Of a stretch of DNA of 24,319 bases, positions 7,488 to 14,411 are shown one piece after another (within the stretch, counting starts at the first letter, position 1; each line of letters begins with the position of its first letter). The notes under the pieces are model-generated. The model was not told the origin of the DNA and did not search any database. It was given only the letters and a program-made list of their open reading frames with translations. Source of the DNA: a virus; the IMG/VR virus record IMGVR_UViG_3300046747_000170, positions 1-24,319 of that record, one strand, 5' to 3'. Made by a program: the position numbers and the translations under genes.

Positions 7488-8957
7488 CTACGCGACATCG
7501 CTGTACTCGTCATTTTGAAACTCGCCGTCGCCGCTGTACTCGTGCTGCACGGCGCGATTCTCAAGGGCCAGCTGCTCGGCGCGGCGGATGCCTTCGAGGT
7601 ACCGGTCGTGGTCGGTCAGCGGCGGGCGGAACGAGTCGAAGTACGCCTGCAGTCCGTAGCGTGCGGCGTCGGCGGCGTCAGGGTGGCAGATGGCCGACCA
7701 GCTGTAGCGCCCCTGGATGCGGGCGTCGCGGTCCCACTGCGCGCGCTGCAGGTCGTGTTCGAGCGCCGAGCCGATGCGGATGCGCGCCTGTCCCTTGGCG
7801 AGCAGGTCGGCGAACCGCGACACCTGGCCGGGCAGATCGGCCTTCACTGCGGCCTTGATGACGGGGATGCCGTAGTCGCGAGCGAACAGGTCCAGCGTCA
7901 TCTTAGAGCCGCCCGCGTCGTAATACCAGGCATGCGGATCCCAGCGCTCTCGGATGCGCCCCAGTTCGGCGCCTATCTGCGCCCAGGTCGTGCCGGCGTT
8001 GCGCTCGGTGACCCATTCGTAGACGTGATAGACGGCGTGCTCCTGCTCGCCCCAGCCCCACACCTGGATTGCGGTGCGGTCGCGCGTGCCAGGGTCGATG
8101 CCGACGGCGAACATGCTCAGGCCCTCGGGTGGGTCGCCTTCGTAGCCTGCGCGCGCGCGGTCGTAGCGAAACGCGCTCTCGCTCAGGTCGACCTCGAACA
8201 GGGCCAGGTACTCGCGCTTGAAGTACGCCGATTCCCGCGTGAGGCCCATCGCCGCAAGCTCGTCGTCGATCAGCGTCTCAACCGCCGCGAAGCTGGGCAC
8301 GCGGTCGTTGTCGCGGTAGTCGAACCGGTGCTGCTCGAAGTGCGCATTCTCGGTGATCTCGAACCACGTCCCCGCGCGGCCCGCCAGCGATGGCGTGCCC
8401 ATCACGCACAGCGTCCCCGACATCGGGCGCAGACCGGGTCGCACCGCCTCGATCATGGTCTTGAGCTTGTCGCTGCCGTAGATGCCCGCCTCGTCGATGA
8501 GCACCAGCACCAGGTTCGGGATGCCGCGCAGCCGGTCGATCAGCCGGTCTGTGTCGGCGCCCATGAAGTAGACCCGGCTGCCGTTGGGGAAGCCGATGGT
8601 CATCTCGGCATAGTTAGGGTCGCCGCCGAGCGCGTGAACGCGGTTGTGCTCCACCGCTGGCAGGAACGCCATGCGCTTGCAGCTGGCATAGGTGCTGGTC
8701 ACGTACACCACGTTCACCTGCGGCGTGTCGGCTGCGATGAGAGCGCAGGCCAGCGCGCCTCCATGGCTCTTGCCGCTCTGCCGGCCCGCCAGCGCGCAGA
8801 CGTTGCGGACCTTGCGCAGGACGAGCGTGCGCACCAGCGATGCCTGCCGGCGGTGGCAGACGCGGTCCAGGTCGATGCTGCGCGGCTTGGCTGCCTCGAG
8901 ACGCCCGCGTCGTGCGAGTTCGCGCTCGACGTCCTTGAGCAGCCGCGCCGGGGTCAC
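7488..8957 (-). CDS. Terminase large subunit
   Basis: The protein has 489 residues when started at GTG 8957. It packages DNA into the prohead using ATP and cuts concatemers. The ATPase has Walker A GRQSGKS (residues 58-64) and Walker B LVLVLIDEAG (Asp-Glu at 154-155), followed by the coupling-type motif VMGTPS. The C-terminal RNase H-like nuclease shows GIDPGT (Asp 287) and WYYDAGG (Asp 346), plus a downstream acidic region. I prefer GTG 8957 because it lies one base after the stop of the small upstream gene; an ATG at 9047 in the same frame would only add a tail encoded entirely within that gene. All key motifs are present, so it should be active. Confidence 0.92.
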   Translation of the reverse strand: MTPARLLKDVERELARRGRLEAAKPRSIDLDRVCHRRQASLVRTLVLRKVRNVCALAGRQSGKSHGGALACALIAADTPQVNVVYVTSTYASCKRMAFLPAVEHNRVHALGGDPNYAEMTIGFPNGSRVYFMGADTDRLIDRLRGIPNLVLVLIDEAGIYGSDKLKTMIEAVRPGLRPMSGTLCVMGTPSLAGRAGTWFEITENAHFEQHRFDYRDNDRVPSFAAVETLIDDELAAMGLTRESAYFKREYLALFEVDLSESAFRYDRARAGYEGDPPEGLSMFAVGIDPGTRDRTAIQVWGWGEQEHAVYHVYEWVTERNAGTTWAQIGAELGRIRERWDPHAWYYDAGGSKMTLDLFARDYGIPVIKAAVKADLPGQVSRFADLLAKGQARIRIGSALEHDLQRAQWDRDARIQGRYSWSAICHPDAADAARYGLQAYFDSFRPPLTDHDRYLEGIRRAEQLALENRAVQHEYSGDGEFQNDEYSDVA

Positions 8958-8958
8958 G

Positions 8959-9135
8959 TCAGTGTGCCAGCCACCACGCGAGCGCCGCCAGCCCGCCAAC
9001 GGCTCCCAGCGCAATGGCGCGGGCGAAGAAGCGGTCGATGCTTTCATGCCCCTCGGCCATCATCTCCCTGTACTGCTCCAGCCGGGCGCGACGAATCGCG
9101 GGAGGCGCCGAGCGAACCGACGTCCAACGGCGCAT
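8959..9135 (-). CDS. Small single-span membrane protein between the terminase genes
   Basis: The protein has 58 residues. It begins with a basic, Arg-rich stretch (MRRWTSVRSAPPAIRRAR), continues with an amphipathic helix (LEQYREMMAEGHESIDRF), and ends with a hydrophobic segment RAIALGAVGGLAALAWWLAH that is long enough to span a membrane. The ATG shares a base with the stop of the small-terminase candidate (TGATG), and the stop lies one base before the large-terminase GTG, so it is wedged tightly in the packaging cassette. I do not recognise the family. A pinholin-like or membrane-tethering role is possible, but lysis genes appear at the other end of the late region. Confidence 0.7.
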   Translation of the reverse strand: MRRWTSVRSAPPAIRRARLEQYREMMAEGHESIDRFFARAIALGAVGGLAALAWWLAH

Positions 9136-9497
9136 CACTGCCTCAGCTTCTCGCGCAGATACGCCAGGGCCTCAGAGGGCGCGTCGCTCAGGTCAATCTC
9201 GAGGTCCTTGACCGGCCCCATGACGCGGTCGAGGTACAGCCCCATGAACCGAGAGTCGGCCTTCAGCGAGATGTCGACGCCGCCGTCCTCATCGACATGG
9301 TGGATGATCTCACCCAGCGCCAGCGCCTTGAGCCGCCCGAACACCTCGCGCATGTTCGAGACCGTGCGGTGCTCCTGGTCCAGCATCGCCTCAATCTCGC
9401 GCAGCTTCTTGGGCTTGCCGCCCGGGTTTCCGCTCACGCCCGGTGGGAACGGCTTTCCGATGACGGGGCGCTCAGTGGCGCTCTTTTCAGCGCTCAT
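9135..9497 (-). CDS. DUF5681-like protein, terminase small-subunit candidate
   Basis: The protein has 120 residues. Near the N-terminus is KPFPPGVSGNPGGKPKKLREIE, matching the DUF5681 pattern (F.pG.SGNP.GrPkg), which is common in phage proteins encoded just before the large terminase. A charged helical part (EAMLDQEHRTVSNMREVFGRLKALALGEIIHHV) and a final helix follow. It overlaps the 45-residue gene upstream by 4 bp (ATGA) and the membrane-protein gene downstream by 1 bp. Recognition of the packaging site is the usual role of a gene here. The DUF match is clear; the small-terminase role is inferred from position. Confidence 0.75.
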   Translation of the reverse strand: MSAEKSATERPVIGKPFPPGVSGNPGGKPKKLREIEAMLDQEHRTVSNMREVFGRLKALALGEIIHHVDEDGGVDISLKADSRFMGLYLDRVMGPVKDLEIDLSDAPSEALAYLREKLRQ

Positions 9498-9631
9498 TTG
9501 CCCTTCTTCTTCGCCTGACGCTGCTTGCTGTAGCCGATAGCCACCGCCTGCTTCACAGGGCGACCGGCTGCAATCTCACGCCGCGTGTTCTCAGCGCGCG
9601 CCTTGTTCGATGACAGGTTGACGAGCGGCAT
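9494..9631 (-). CDS. Very small basic phage protein
   Basis: The protein has 45 residues: MPLVNLSSNKARAENTRREI, then AAGRPVKQAVAIGYSKQRQA and KKKGK. The pattern of a short basic start, G.P.KQAVAI.YS..R and a Lys-rich end is one I recognise from small proteins common in many phages, of unknown function. It is coupled at both ends: its ATG overlaps the previous stop (TGATG) and its stop overlaps the next start (ATGA). Nucleic-acid binding is plausible from the charge. Confidence 0.8.
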   Translation of the reverse strand: MPLVNLSSNKARAENTRREIAAGRPVKQAVAIGYSKQRQAKKKGK

Positions 9632-9837
9632 CACTCCACCGGCGGCTGCACGCGGTCAGCGAAGGCGATCTTCCCCCACGTGATGGTCCTGATGACGTCT
9701 CCGTACCGCACATCGATGCCGCCGGTGTGCGGCGTGCCGTCGATGTCGGTCAGGTGGTCGGTCGGCATACCCCTGTTGGGCGGGCGCTCGGCGGAGCGCA
9801 GTTGGATCAGCTTGTAGCGATACGGCAAGGACTTCAT
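9631..9837 (-). CDS. Small hypothetical phage protein
   Basis: The protein has 68 residues, mixed charge, without a signal or membrane segment: a basic start (KSLPYRYKLIQLRSAERPPN), a central DGTPHTGGIDVRYGDVIRT turn-rich part, and a short end (WGKIAFADRVQPPVE). An AAAGGA ribosome site precedes the ATG. It is the second gene of the late operon and is coupled to the next by TGATG. No family is recognised; the pattern of turns and short strands suggests a small beta fold. Confidence 0.7.
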   Translation of the reverse strand: MKSLPYRYKLIQLRSAERPPNRGMPTDHLTDIDGTPHTGGIDVRYGDVIRTITWGKIAFADRVQPPVE

Positions 9838-9850
9838 CGGGTTCCTTTCT

Positions 9851-10348
9851 TCAGACGGCGTCTGTCTCGCGACGCCTGCGTAGCTTCTGGGAGCATGGAC
9901 GGGCGCTCAGCTCTCCTTCGGCCTGCCGGTGCTCGGCTGGCCCCAGCCATGGGTTCGGCGGCCCTGGATGCTGGAGGCGAACGCGGGCGATGACCGCCAT
10001 GATCTTCGACCGCGCCCCTGGCCGTCCGCTGGCCAGGAAGCGCTTGGTGGCGCTGTCACGGTGCTGCACGCGGGCCGCGGTCTGCGCTACCAGTGCGGTC
10101 AGCCTGCGCGTCGATACGCCTTGCGCGTAGTGGCGCCAGATGGCGCGCTCGTGGTCGTTCTGCCACCTGTGGTCACGCAGCACCCGGTACGCCCAGGTCT
10201 GCCACGTCTCGACGGCGTCAACGTGGGCCTCAAGCTCCACCGCGGTCATCGCGCGGAACTTGCTGGGCAGCGCATTGCGCTTGCTGGCGACCCCGAGGCC
10301 ATCAGCCTCAAGCACCCGTTCCCAGTGTGCCGTTTCTTCCCCGTGCAC
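9851..10348 (-). CDS. Possible HTH protein at the head of the late operon
   Basis: The protein has 165 residues from GTG 10348; a GTG 11 codons later has a better ribosome site (GGGAACG) and would also keep the conserved-looking part. The centre (HERAIWRHYAQGVSTRRLTALVAQT) resembles the region-4-like HTH of phage late regulators and sigma-like proteins; before it are long helices (FRAMTAVELEAHVDAVETWQTWAYRVLRDHRW). The C-terminus is basic and disordered. As the first late gene behind an AT-rich promoter region it could regulate late transcription or bind the packaging site. The HTH reading is weak. Confidence 0.6.
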   Translation of the reverse strand: MHGEETAHWERVLEADGLGVASKRNALPSKFRAMTAVELEAHVDAVETWQTWAYRVLRDHRWQNDHERAIWRHYAQGVSTRRLTALVAQTAARVQHRDSATKRFLASGRPGARSKIMAVIARVRLQHPGPPNPWLGPAEHRQAEGELSARPCSQKLRRRRETDAV

Positions 10349-10474
10349 ACCTAAGCCCTAGCACGATCAGTCTACTTAGTCTATCGGTTTAGTAGGGTAT
10401 TCAGGAATTGAAAGTGACTTGCAATTACATCGTGTGGGCGCAACTGGATCTACCACTCCGGATCAGACCAGAGG
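10349..10474 (-). promoter_or_regulatory. AT-rich upstream region of the late operon
   Basis: This gene-free stretch is visibly richer in A and T than its neighbours. On the minus strand TTGCAA (10419-10424) and AATACC (10396-10401) are 17 bp apart and could form a weak promoter firing into the late operon. A short inverted repeat (CTACT at 10372-10376 and AGTAG at 10391-10395) lies just downstream of that site. Late promoters often need a phage activator, so a poor consensus is not surprising. No T-run terminator for the early operon ending at 10475 is seen. Confidence 0.4.
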
Positions 10475-10969
10475 CTAGTAGGCGTTGCTTTGTCGACGGC
10501 GGGTTGCAGGCAGGCTACGGGCGACGACACGGTTGCTGCGCTGGAGATCCGAATGGGCCTGGGGCGTCCCTGAATCGTGCGCCCCTCCCCTCCAGGCTGT
10601 GCCAATCGCCCCTGAGGTTCCGCCCGCACGGTTGCCGGCGCTACGACCTTGGGCCTTCTGCTCTGTGTTCCGCGGCTTCAGGGATCCGCTTTGCGCTTCC
10701 CCGCCGTCTATGTTCTTGCTCGGTCCCGTTCTCCATCTCGCATCGAACAGCCGCAGCGACGTAAAGCAAAGGCCGCTGTCAGGCCCCTGCTCTTTGCTGA
10801 TCGGCTCCGTTCCGTTGACGGCCTGGTAGTTCCAGCCATCTCGAATCTCAACCTCGGTGCTCGCGTCGCGCAGTGCTCCAGCCACCTTCTCGGCGGCGAG
10901 AGCGCACATGCCGCCGTTGACCACCTCGCGGCGCCCGTCGTCGTTCACGCGCACCACGCGCCAGATCAC
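10475..10969 (-). CDS. Last gene of the early operon, hypothetical
   Basis: The protein has 164 residues from GTG 10969, which overlaps the previous stop as GTGA. The first ~80 residues look like a real small protein: VVRVNDDGRREVVNGGMCAL, a helix (AAEKVAGALRDAS), then EIRDGWNYQAVNG and EQGPDSGLCFTSLRLF. From about residue 85 the sequence turns into Ser/Gly/Arg-rich text of low complexity (KPRNTEQKAQGRSAGNRAGG) that may be disordered or may reflect a frameshift: another minus frame stays open from about 10642 to a TAG at 10452. The N-terminal part is credible; the C-terminal half is doubtful. No family is recognised. Confidence 0.5.
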   Translation of the reverse strand: MIWRVVRVNDDGRREVVNGGMCALAAEKVAGALRDASTEVEIRDGWNYQAVNGTEPISKEQGPDSGLCFTSLRLFDARWRTGPSKNIDGGEAQSGSLKPRNTEQKAQGRSAGNRAGGTSGAIGTAWRGGAHDSGTPQAHSDLQRSNRVVARSLPATRRRQSNAY

Positions 10970-11160
10970 TCGTCGTCGTCCCCAAAAAGCGCCATCCCGT
11001 AGCACTGCCTCAGCTGGTCGCTTAGGCCCCTAGTAGGGGCGCAGGCTTTTATCAGTCCGCACGCTTCGCAAAGCAGGCGGCCAATTTCTTCACCTTCGCC
11101 TTCGACGAGCTTCTCGTGTTTGCATTTCGCCATCTTCCGGTAGTCGGTCGCGCCAGTCAT
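10966..11160 (-). CDS. Small Cys-rich, zinc-binding-like protein
   Basis: The protein has 64 residues. It has a KCKHEK segment (Cys 13, His 15) and CEACGLIKAC (Cys 31, 34 and 40), a CxH...CxxC arrangement like a degenerate zinc ribbon, and an acidic end (FGDDDE). The ATG at 11160 shares a base with the previous stop (TGATG); ATG 11133 is an alternative that keeps all the Cys. Part of the early-operon row of overlapping small genes. A binding partner is not evident; protein or nucleic-acid contact through the zinc site is inference. Confidence 0.7.
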   Translation of the reverse strand: MTGATDYRKMAKCKHEKLVEGEGEEIGRLLCEACGLIKACAPTRGLSDQLRQCYGMALFGDDDE

Positions 11161-11339
11161 CACCGCCGTTCCTTCGCCCGCCGCCACCCGAACTCCCTGC
11201 ACACGCGCTCCATGCGCTCGTCGTCGCTCTCCTCGGCGTTGCGGCTGTCCCGGTGCGCGCTGCAGTGACGCGTTACGGTAGCGCCCGCCGTGGTCAGCAG
11301 CAGTGTGTTGCAGCCGTTGTAGAGGCAGGTGCGGGTCAT
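11160..11339 (-). CDS. Small zinc-finger-like protein
   Basis: The protein has 59 residues. The N-terminus reads TRTCLYNGCNTLLLTTAG followed by TRHCSAHRDSR, i.e. C-x4-C-x15-C-x2-H, a pattern seen at the N-terminus of small phage HNH-type proteins (C...GC...CxxH). The rest is a highly charged helix (NAEESDDERMERVCREFGWRR) without the HNH core, so this may be a stand-alone zinc finger or a degenerate relative. The start overlaps the previous stop by ATGA and the stop overlaps the next start by TGATG. Confidence 0.7.
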   Translation of the reverse strand: MTRTCLYNGCNTLLLTTAGATVTRHCSAHRDSRNAEESDDERMERVCREFGWRRAKERR

Positions 11340-11533
11340 TCTCCCTCCGGACTCGCCCAAAGGAGCTGGCCACGAATCCACGTCGGGTCACGCTCGATGA
11401 TGCTGTCGACGATCCGCTCGCATTCTGGGCAACCGACGAGCCATCCGCTTCCAAGGCGGTGGTTATGCCCGCGGCGCACGTCGCCCAACGGAGGCGTGCA
11501 ATAGGCCGTCTCCCAGCCATCCGCCTCGATCAA
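11336..11533 (-). CDS. Small hypothetical protein with a CPEC motif
   Basis: The protein has 65 residues when started at TTG 11533, whose TTGA overlaps the HNH stop; AGGTGG lies 6 nt upstream. It contains Cys 12, two His (GHNHRLGSG) and CPEC followed by an acidic helix (RIVDSIIERDPTWI). The Cys/His spacing would allow one zinc site. Stop overlaps the next ATG (ATGA). It is embedded in the same overlapping row as its neighbours, which favours its being real despite the TTG start. Function is unknown. Confidence 0.65.
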   Translation of the reverse strand: MIEADGWETAYCTPPLGDVRRGHNHRLGSGWLVGCPECERIVDSIIERDPTWIRGQLLWASPEGE

Positions 11534-11898
11534 AACGGCACCACCTGCGCCCCGACGTTCCGCGCCTCGAACCGCCCCCGGTGCGCGGCAATCTGCGTCT
11601 CGTCCCACTCGCGCATCGCCTTCCGCCACGGGTCGCGCGGGAACCACTTGGGCCGCCTGAACACGCCGTCAGTGCTGTCGTGGTCGCGGTGGCAGTGCGG
11701 GCACAGCGGGACGCAGCAGTCGTCGTCGCCGTGCTTCAGCCCCATGCCTCCGACGCCAACGTGCGCGAGCTGCACGCCCTCGATGCCGCACAGGCAGCAC
11801 GGCTGCGTCGCAAGCCAGGCGCGGTAGGCTTCATGCTGCTCGGCGTTGTGTTCCTGGTGCCGGGTTTGCCGCCGGCGCTTGATGGGTGAGCGCCTCAT
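11530..11898 (-). CDS. HNH-family endonuclease (DUF968-like)
   Basis: The protein has 122 residues. An AGGAGGG ribosome site precedes ATG 11898, which overlaps the previous stop (ATGA). A basic N-terminus (MRRSPIKRRRQTRH) leads to a zinc/HNH core: CCLC (Cys 34 and 37), QLAHVG (His 46), GGMGLKHGDDD, and VPLCPHCHRDHD (Cys 66 and 69, His 70 and 73). This arrangement matches small recombination-associated HNH proteins such as the DUF968 group found in phage early operons. It probably cuts branched or nicked DNA during recombination or replication. The zinc and His residues needed for a beta-beta-alpha-metal site are present. The choice between DUF968 and another HNH group is uncertain. Confidence 0.85.
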   Translation of the reverse strand: MRRSPIKRRRQTRHQEHNAEQHEAYRAWLATQPCCLCGIEGVQLAHVGVGGMGLKHGDDDCCVPLCPHCHRDHDSTDGVFRRPKWFPRDPWRKAMREWDETQIAAHRGRFEARNVGAQVVPF

Positions 11899-12413
11899 GC
11901 TGCCCTCCTTGCCGATCGGTCTCCGGCCAGTTCTGTCCGCCCGCTCGCGCACCGCCAGCACAGCCACTTTCCCGCGCGCATCTCCCACGACGTTGCTACC
12001 GTGCGCCCGACGTAGGGCCGGTCTTCCTCTTCGAGCGCGCGCGTTGCACCGCACCCTGCGCCGTCGCAGGCGAGCAGCAGTGCTGGCGGCTTGCGCTTCG
12101 GTGGCGGGCCGGACATCAGCGGCGCCACATCGGCCGAGAGCTTCGCCAGCGCTTCCTTGAAGCTGCACCGCTCGATCGCCATCACGAACGTGAACACGTC
12201 GCCCTTCTCTCCGCATGCCCAGCAGTTGAAGATCCACGTGCCTTCGGTCGTCAGCTTCATGCCGAACGACAGGTGCTCACCCCCGTGGATCGGGCACTGC
12301 GCGCGGAAAGCGTCGCGGCCCGCCTTGACCACCTTGCGATCGGCGGGCATCAGGCTGGGCAGATGGACCCGCGCCTTGACGTCGGCGGCCTCGACCCGTC
12401 GCGCGGCGTTCAT
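11895..12413 (-). CDS. CHC2-type zinc-finger protein (primase zinc domain)
   Basis: The protein has 172 residues. Cys 40, His 43, Cys 64 and Cys 67 form a DnaG-type zinc site (CPIH...CWACGEKGDVFTFV), with the usual helix FKEALAKL after it. This domain reads the template in bacterial and phage primases. No TOPRIM catalytic domain follows; instead a second Cys set (C116, C121, C152, C155) closes the protein. The ATG at 12413 shares a base with the TGA of a minus frame carrying zinc motifs (TGATG). The reading frame is open further upstream, so a 266-residue fusion is formally possible, but third-position GC argues against it. It sits between helicase and HNH genes, a replication context. Confidence 0.75.
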   Translation of the reverse strand: MNAARRVEAADVKARVHLPSLMPADRKVVKAGRDAFRAQCPIHGGEHLSFGMKLTTEGTWIFNCWACGEKGDVFTFVMAIERCSFKEALAKLSADVAPLMSGPPPKRKPPALLLACDGAGCGATRALEEEDRPYVGRTVATSWEMRAGKWLCWRCASGRTELAGDRSARRAA

Positions 12414-12695
12414 CAGTCGACCTCGCGTCGCGCTTCGGCCATCTCGCGTGCTGTCGGCAGGCACGGCCCGCACGGCAGCAGCAACTCGCATCGCGGGCAG
12501 CGGCCAGCGATCGACATCAAGCTGTCGATCGCTGGCCGGCTTCGGCCCCAGCGCCTTGACGCGCACGCGGCTAGCGTTGTTGCGGATGCGGTTCTTGAGC
12601 CTGCAGCCGTCGCACATCGAGCGCCCTTCGCTCGGCGGCTTGCCGCACCAGCCGCACATGCCCTTGGACCGATACGTCATCCAACCGTCGCTCAT
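12413..12695 (-). CDS. Zinc-ribbon protein, apparent frame switch at a hairpin
   Basis: From ATG 12695 (overlapping the helicase stop as ATGA) the frame encodes a zinc ribbon with Cys 14, 17, 28 and 31 (CGWC...CDGC), then a basic stretch. At about 12520 coding character passes to the +1 frame, which reads MSIAGRCPRCELLLPCGPC and ends at a TGA overlapping the CHC2 start. By hand count the +1 frame has 28 of 34 codons ending in G or C, against 22 of 34 in the original frame. The switch coincides with a perfect 16-bp hairpin. Either there are two genes, or one frameshifted gene, or an assembly indel. The span is 283 bp and so not a multiple of three. Confidence 0.5.
12501..12538. repeat. Perfect 16-bp inverted repeat
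   Basis: Left arm CGGCCAGCGATCGACA (12501-12516) and right arm (12523-12538) are exact reverse complements, with the 6-nt loop TCAAGC. On the minus strand the ATG of the 34-residue frame (12515-12517) overlaps the stem-loop boundary, so folded RNA would hide it. No T-run follows, so it is not a typical intrinsic terminator. It is the longest perfect hairpin I found in the window. Confidence 0.85.
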
Positions 12696-14404
12696 GCTGT
12701 CCCTCCCTGCTTTGCGTTTCTGCTGCTCTCGATCAACACCCGCTCAACTACGTCCCTGGACGGCGCGCGCCTCACCCGCTGGCCCTTGGCCCACGCGACA
12801 GGGCAGGCGTAGAGCAGGTCGGCCGCCTGCTGGAACAACAGGTCGTGCGGCAACCCGAGCTTGCTCAGTTGCAGGCGCTGCGAGTACGTGGCCTTTCCAT
12901 CGGCCATCCACTTGTCAGCCTGTGCGCGCATCTTCGACGCCTCGCCCTTGCTGATGTCCTCTGGCAAGTGCTGGCCGCGAAGCCACATCTTCTGCGCCAG
13001 CGTCGCGGGCTCCTTCGTCCACGCCGGCGCGTGAGCCTTATACGCCGCTCGGTCGTTCACGCCCGCCGCTCGGAACGGGTCGAACGTGCCAGACTCGCTC
13101 TTGATCTTCGCCAGCGCCGCCAGCCGGGCCAGCCGGTCATACTCGCCGCGCTTCCAAGCCTTCGCCTCTTTGATGGCGTCGGTGACGGTGGTCTGCGGAT
13201 CGTCGCGCAGCTTCTTCTCGGCACGAGCGCGAACGTCGCCGTCGAGGTCGCGCTCAAGGCTCGTCGGTGAGCACACCTTGTGTTTGCCGGCGTCTCCGGT
13301 GATGTCGAGCAGGAACATGTTGGGCTTCTTGCTCGCTGCGATCGCGGCTACCCGTTCCTCGGCCGTGGACAGTTCGCCAATGCCCGCCACCGGCCGCACG
13401 CCGCGTCCGATCTGCTGCATCCACGTGCCCCAGTCCTCGGTCAGCCGGCCGAGCACGATCGCGTCGCACCAAGGCGCGTCGTAGCCGTAGAGGTAGATCC
13501 CGCAGTTCGTGATCCCGCCGATGCTTCCTTCCTCGCAGCCCCGTTGGATGCGGATCCGCTCGGGCTGCGGCGTCTTCGCGTCGACCGACTCAATCCAGCC
13601 GGGCCGGCGTTCGTTGAGGAACTTCGCGATGGCGTGCGCGCTGGCAACGCCAGGTGTGTAGATGATCGGCCGCCGGTCGCGGCAGTGCTGCCAGACGTAC
13701 TCAGCGATCGGAGCGGACACTTTGAGGATCGCTTCCTCCAGCGCACCGATCTGCAGGTCGCGCACGCCCTGGGCGTTCTTCGCGCTCTTGATGCCCGAGA
13801 TGTCCAGGTCGGTGATCCGCTCCGACCTGCAGACGAACGGCACCGCGAAGCCGTTCTCAATGCCCCAGGTCAGCGTGCGCTCGTAGATGACCTCGCCCGT
13901 GGTCGGCGTTGCCGAGAGGCCGATGACCTTCGCTCGCGGGAAGTGCGCAAGGATGGCCTTTGCCACCTCGCTGTCCCAGAACTGGCATTCGTCCCAGACG
14001 ATCAGCCCGAAGGCGTTGGGATCCATCTTCAGGAGGCGATCGTCCTTCATCGTTTGGAGCGATCCGACAACGACCCGCTCCCCATCTGCCCGCCACTGCG
14101 CCTGCTCGCGCCCGACGTGGAACGAGCCGAGGGTCTGTGCCAGCCGCCGCTTCGCGTCCTCGATCAAGACGGTGCGATTGGTCACCCACAGGCAGCGGTC
14201 GCCCGGATTCTCGGCCAGCCATTCGTCGATGGTCGCAATGGCGGTCCTGGTCTTGCCGCTGCCGGTGTGCGTGGCCACGACGCCGCGGCCCGTGCCGCCG
14301 CGGATGTGCTCCAGCGCCGCCGCTACAGCCTCTTTCTGGTAAGGCCGGAGCCCGTGGCGATCGACCAGTGCCCTTGCCCCGCCCGTGCCGGCGAAGTCGA
14401 GCAT
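12692..14404 (-). CDS. SF2 DEAD/DEAH-like helicase
   Basis: The protein has 570 residues from ATG 14404, which has GAGG 6 nt upstream; upstream codons in frame are only a shadow of the ParB-like gene. Motifs: LRPYQKEAV (19-27), Walker A THTGSGKT (45-52), WVTNRTVLIEDAKRRL (motif Ia area), Walker B WDECQ (138-141), GLSATP (motif III) and QQIGRGVRP (motif VI). It resembles phage ResIII/UvsW-like DNA helicases, ATP-driven unwinding or branch remodelling enzymes. After the motor come about 200 residues, with two short units beginning ATLAQKMWLRGQ and ATYSQRLQLSKLG, probably DNA-binding repeats. Neighbours (ParB-like, CHC2 zinc finger, HNH) place it in a replication-recombination module. Confidence 0.88.
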   Translation of the reverse strand: MLDFAGTGGARALVDRHGLRPYQKEAVAAALEHIRGGTGRGVVATHTGSGKTRTAIATIDEWLAENPGDRCLWVTNRTVLIEDAKRRLAQTLGSFHVGREQAQWRADGERVVVGSLQTMKDDRLLKMDPNAFGLIVWDECQFWDSEVAKAILAHFPRAKVIGLSATPTTGEVIYERTLTWGIENGFAVPFVCRSERITDLDISGIKSAKNAQGVRDLQIGALEEAILKVSAPIAEYVWQHCRDRRPIIYTPGVASAHAIAKFLNERRPGWIESVDAKTPQPERIRIQRGCEEGSIGGITNCGIYLYGYDAPWCDAIVLGRLTEDWGTWMQQIGRGVRPVAGIGELSTAEERVAAIAASKKPNMFLLDITGDAGKHKVCSPTSLERDLDGDVRARAEKKLRDDPQTTVTDAIKEAKAWKRGEYDRLARLAALAKIKSESGTFDPFRAAGVNDRAAYKAHAPAWTKEPATLAQKMWLRGQHLPEDISKGEASKMRAQADKWMADGKATYSQRLQLSKLGLPHDLLFQQAADLLYACPVAWAKGQRVRRAPSRDVVERVLIESSRNAKQGGTA

Positions 14405-14411
14405 CAACGCC

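Noticed and set aside
9010-9018. GCAATGGCG here and near 14229 as further copies of the hairpin element
   Set aside because: Only one arm matches and no loop or second arm follows; 9-bp matches are expected in coding DNA of this composition.
8958-9047. ATG 9047 as start of the large terminase
   Set aside because: The extra 30 residues are encoded entirely within the 58-residue membrane-protein gene and look like its shadow; GTG 8957, one base after that gene's stop, fits the operon's coupling style.
7515-9518. Plus-strand open frame of 667 codons opposite the large terminase
   Set aside because: It runs across three convincing minus-strand genes including the terminase motifs. Long antisense frames are expected in GC-rich DNA.
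10408-10764. Plus-strand open frame of 118 codons near the late promoter
   Set aside because: No ribosome site, no domain-like sequence, and it runs against both neighbouring operons.
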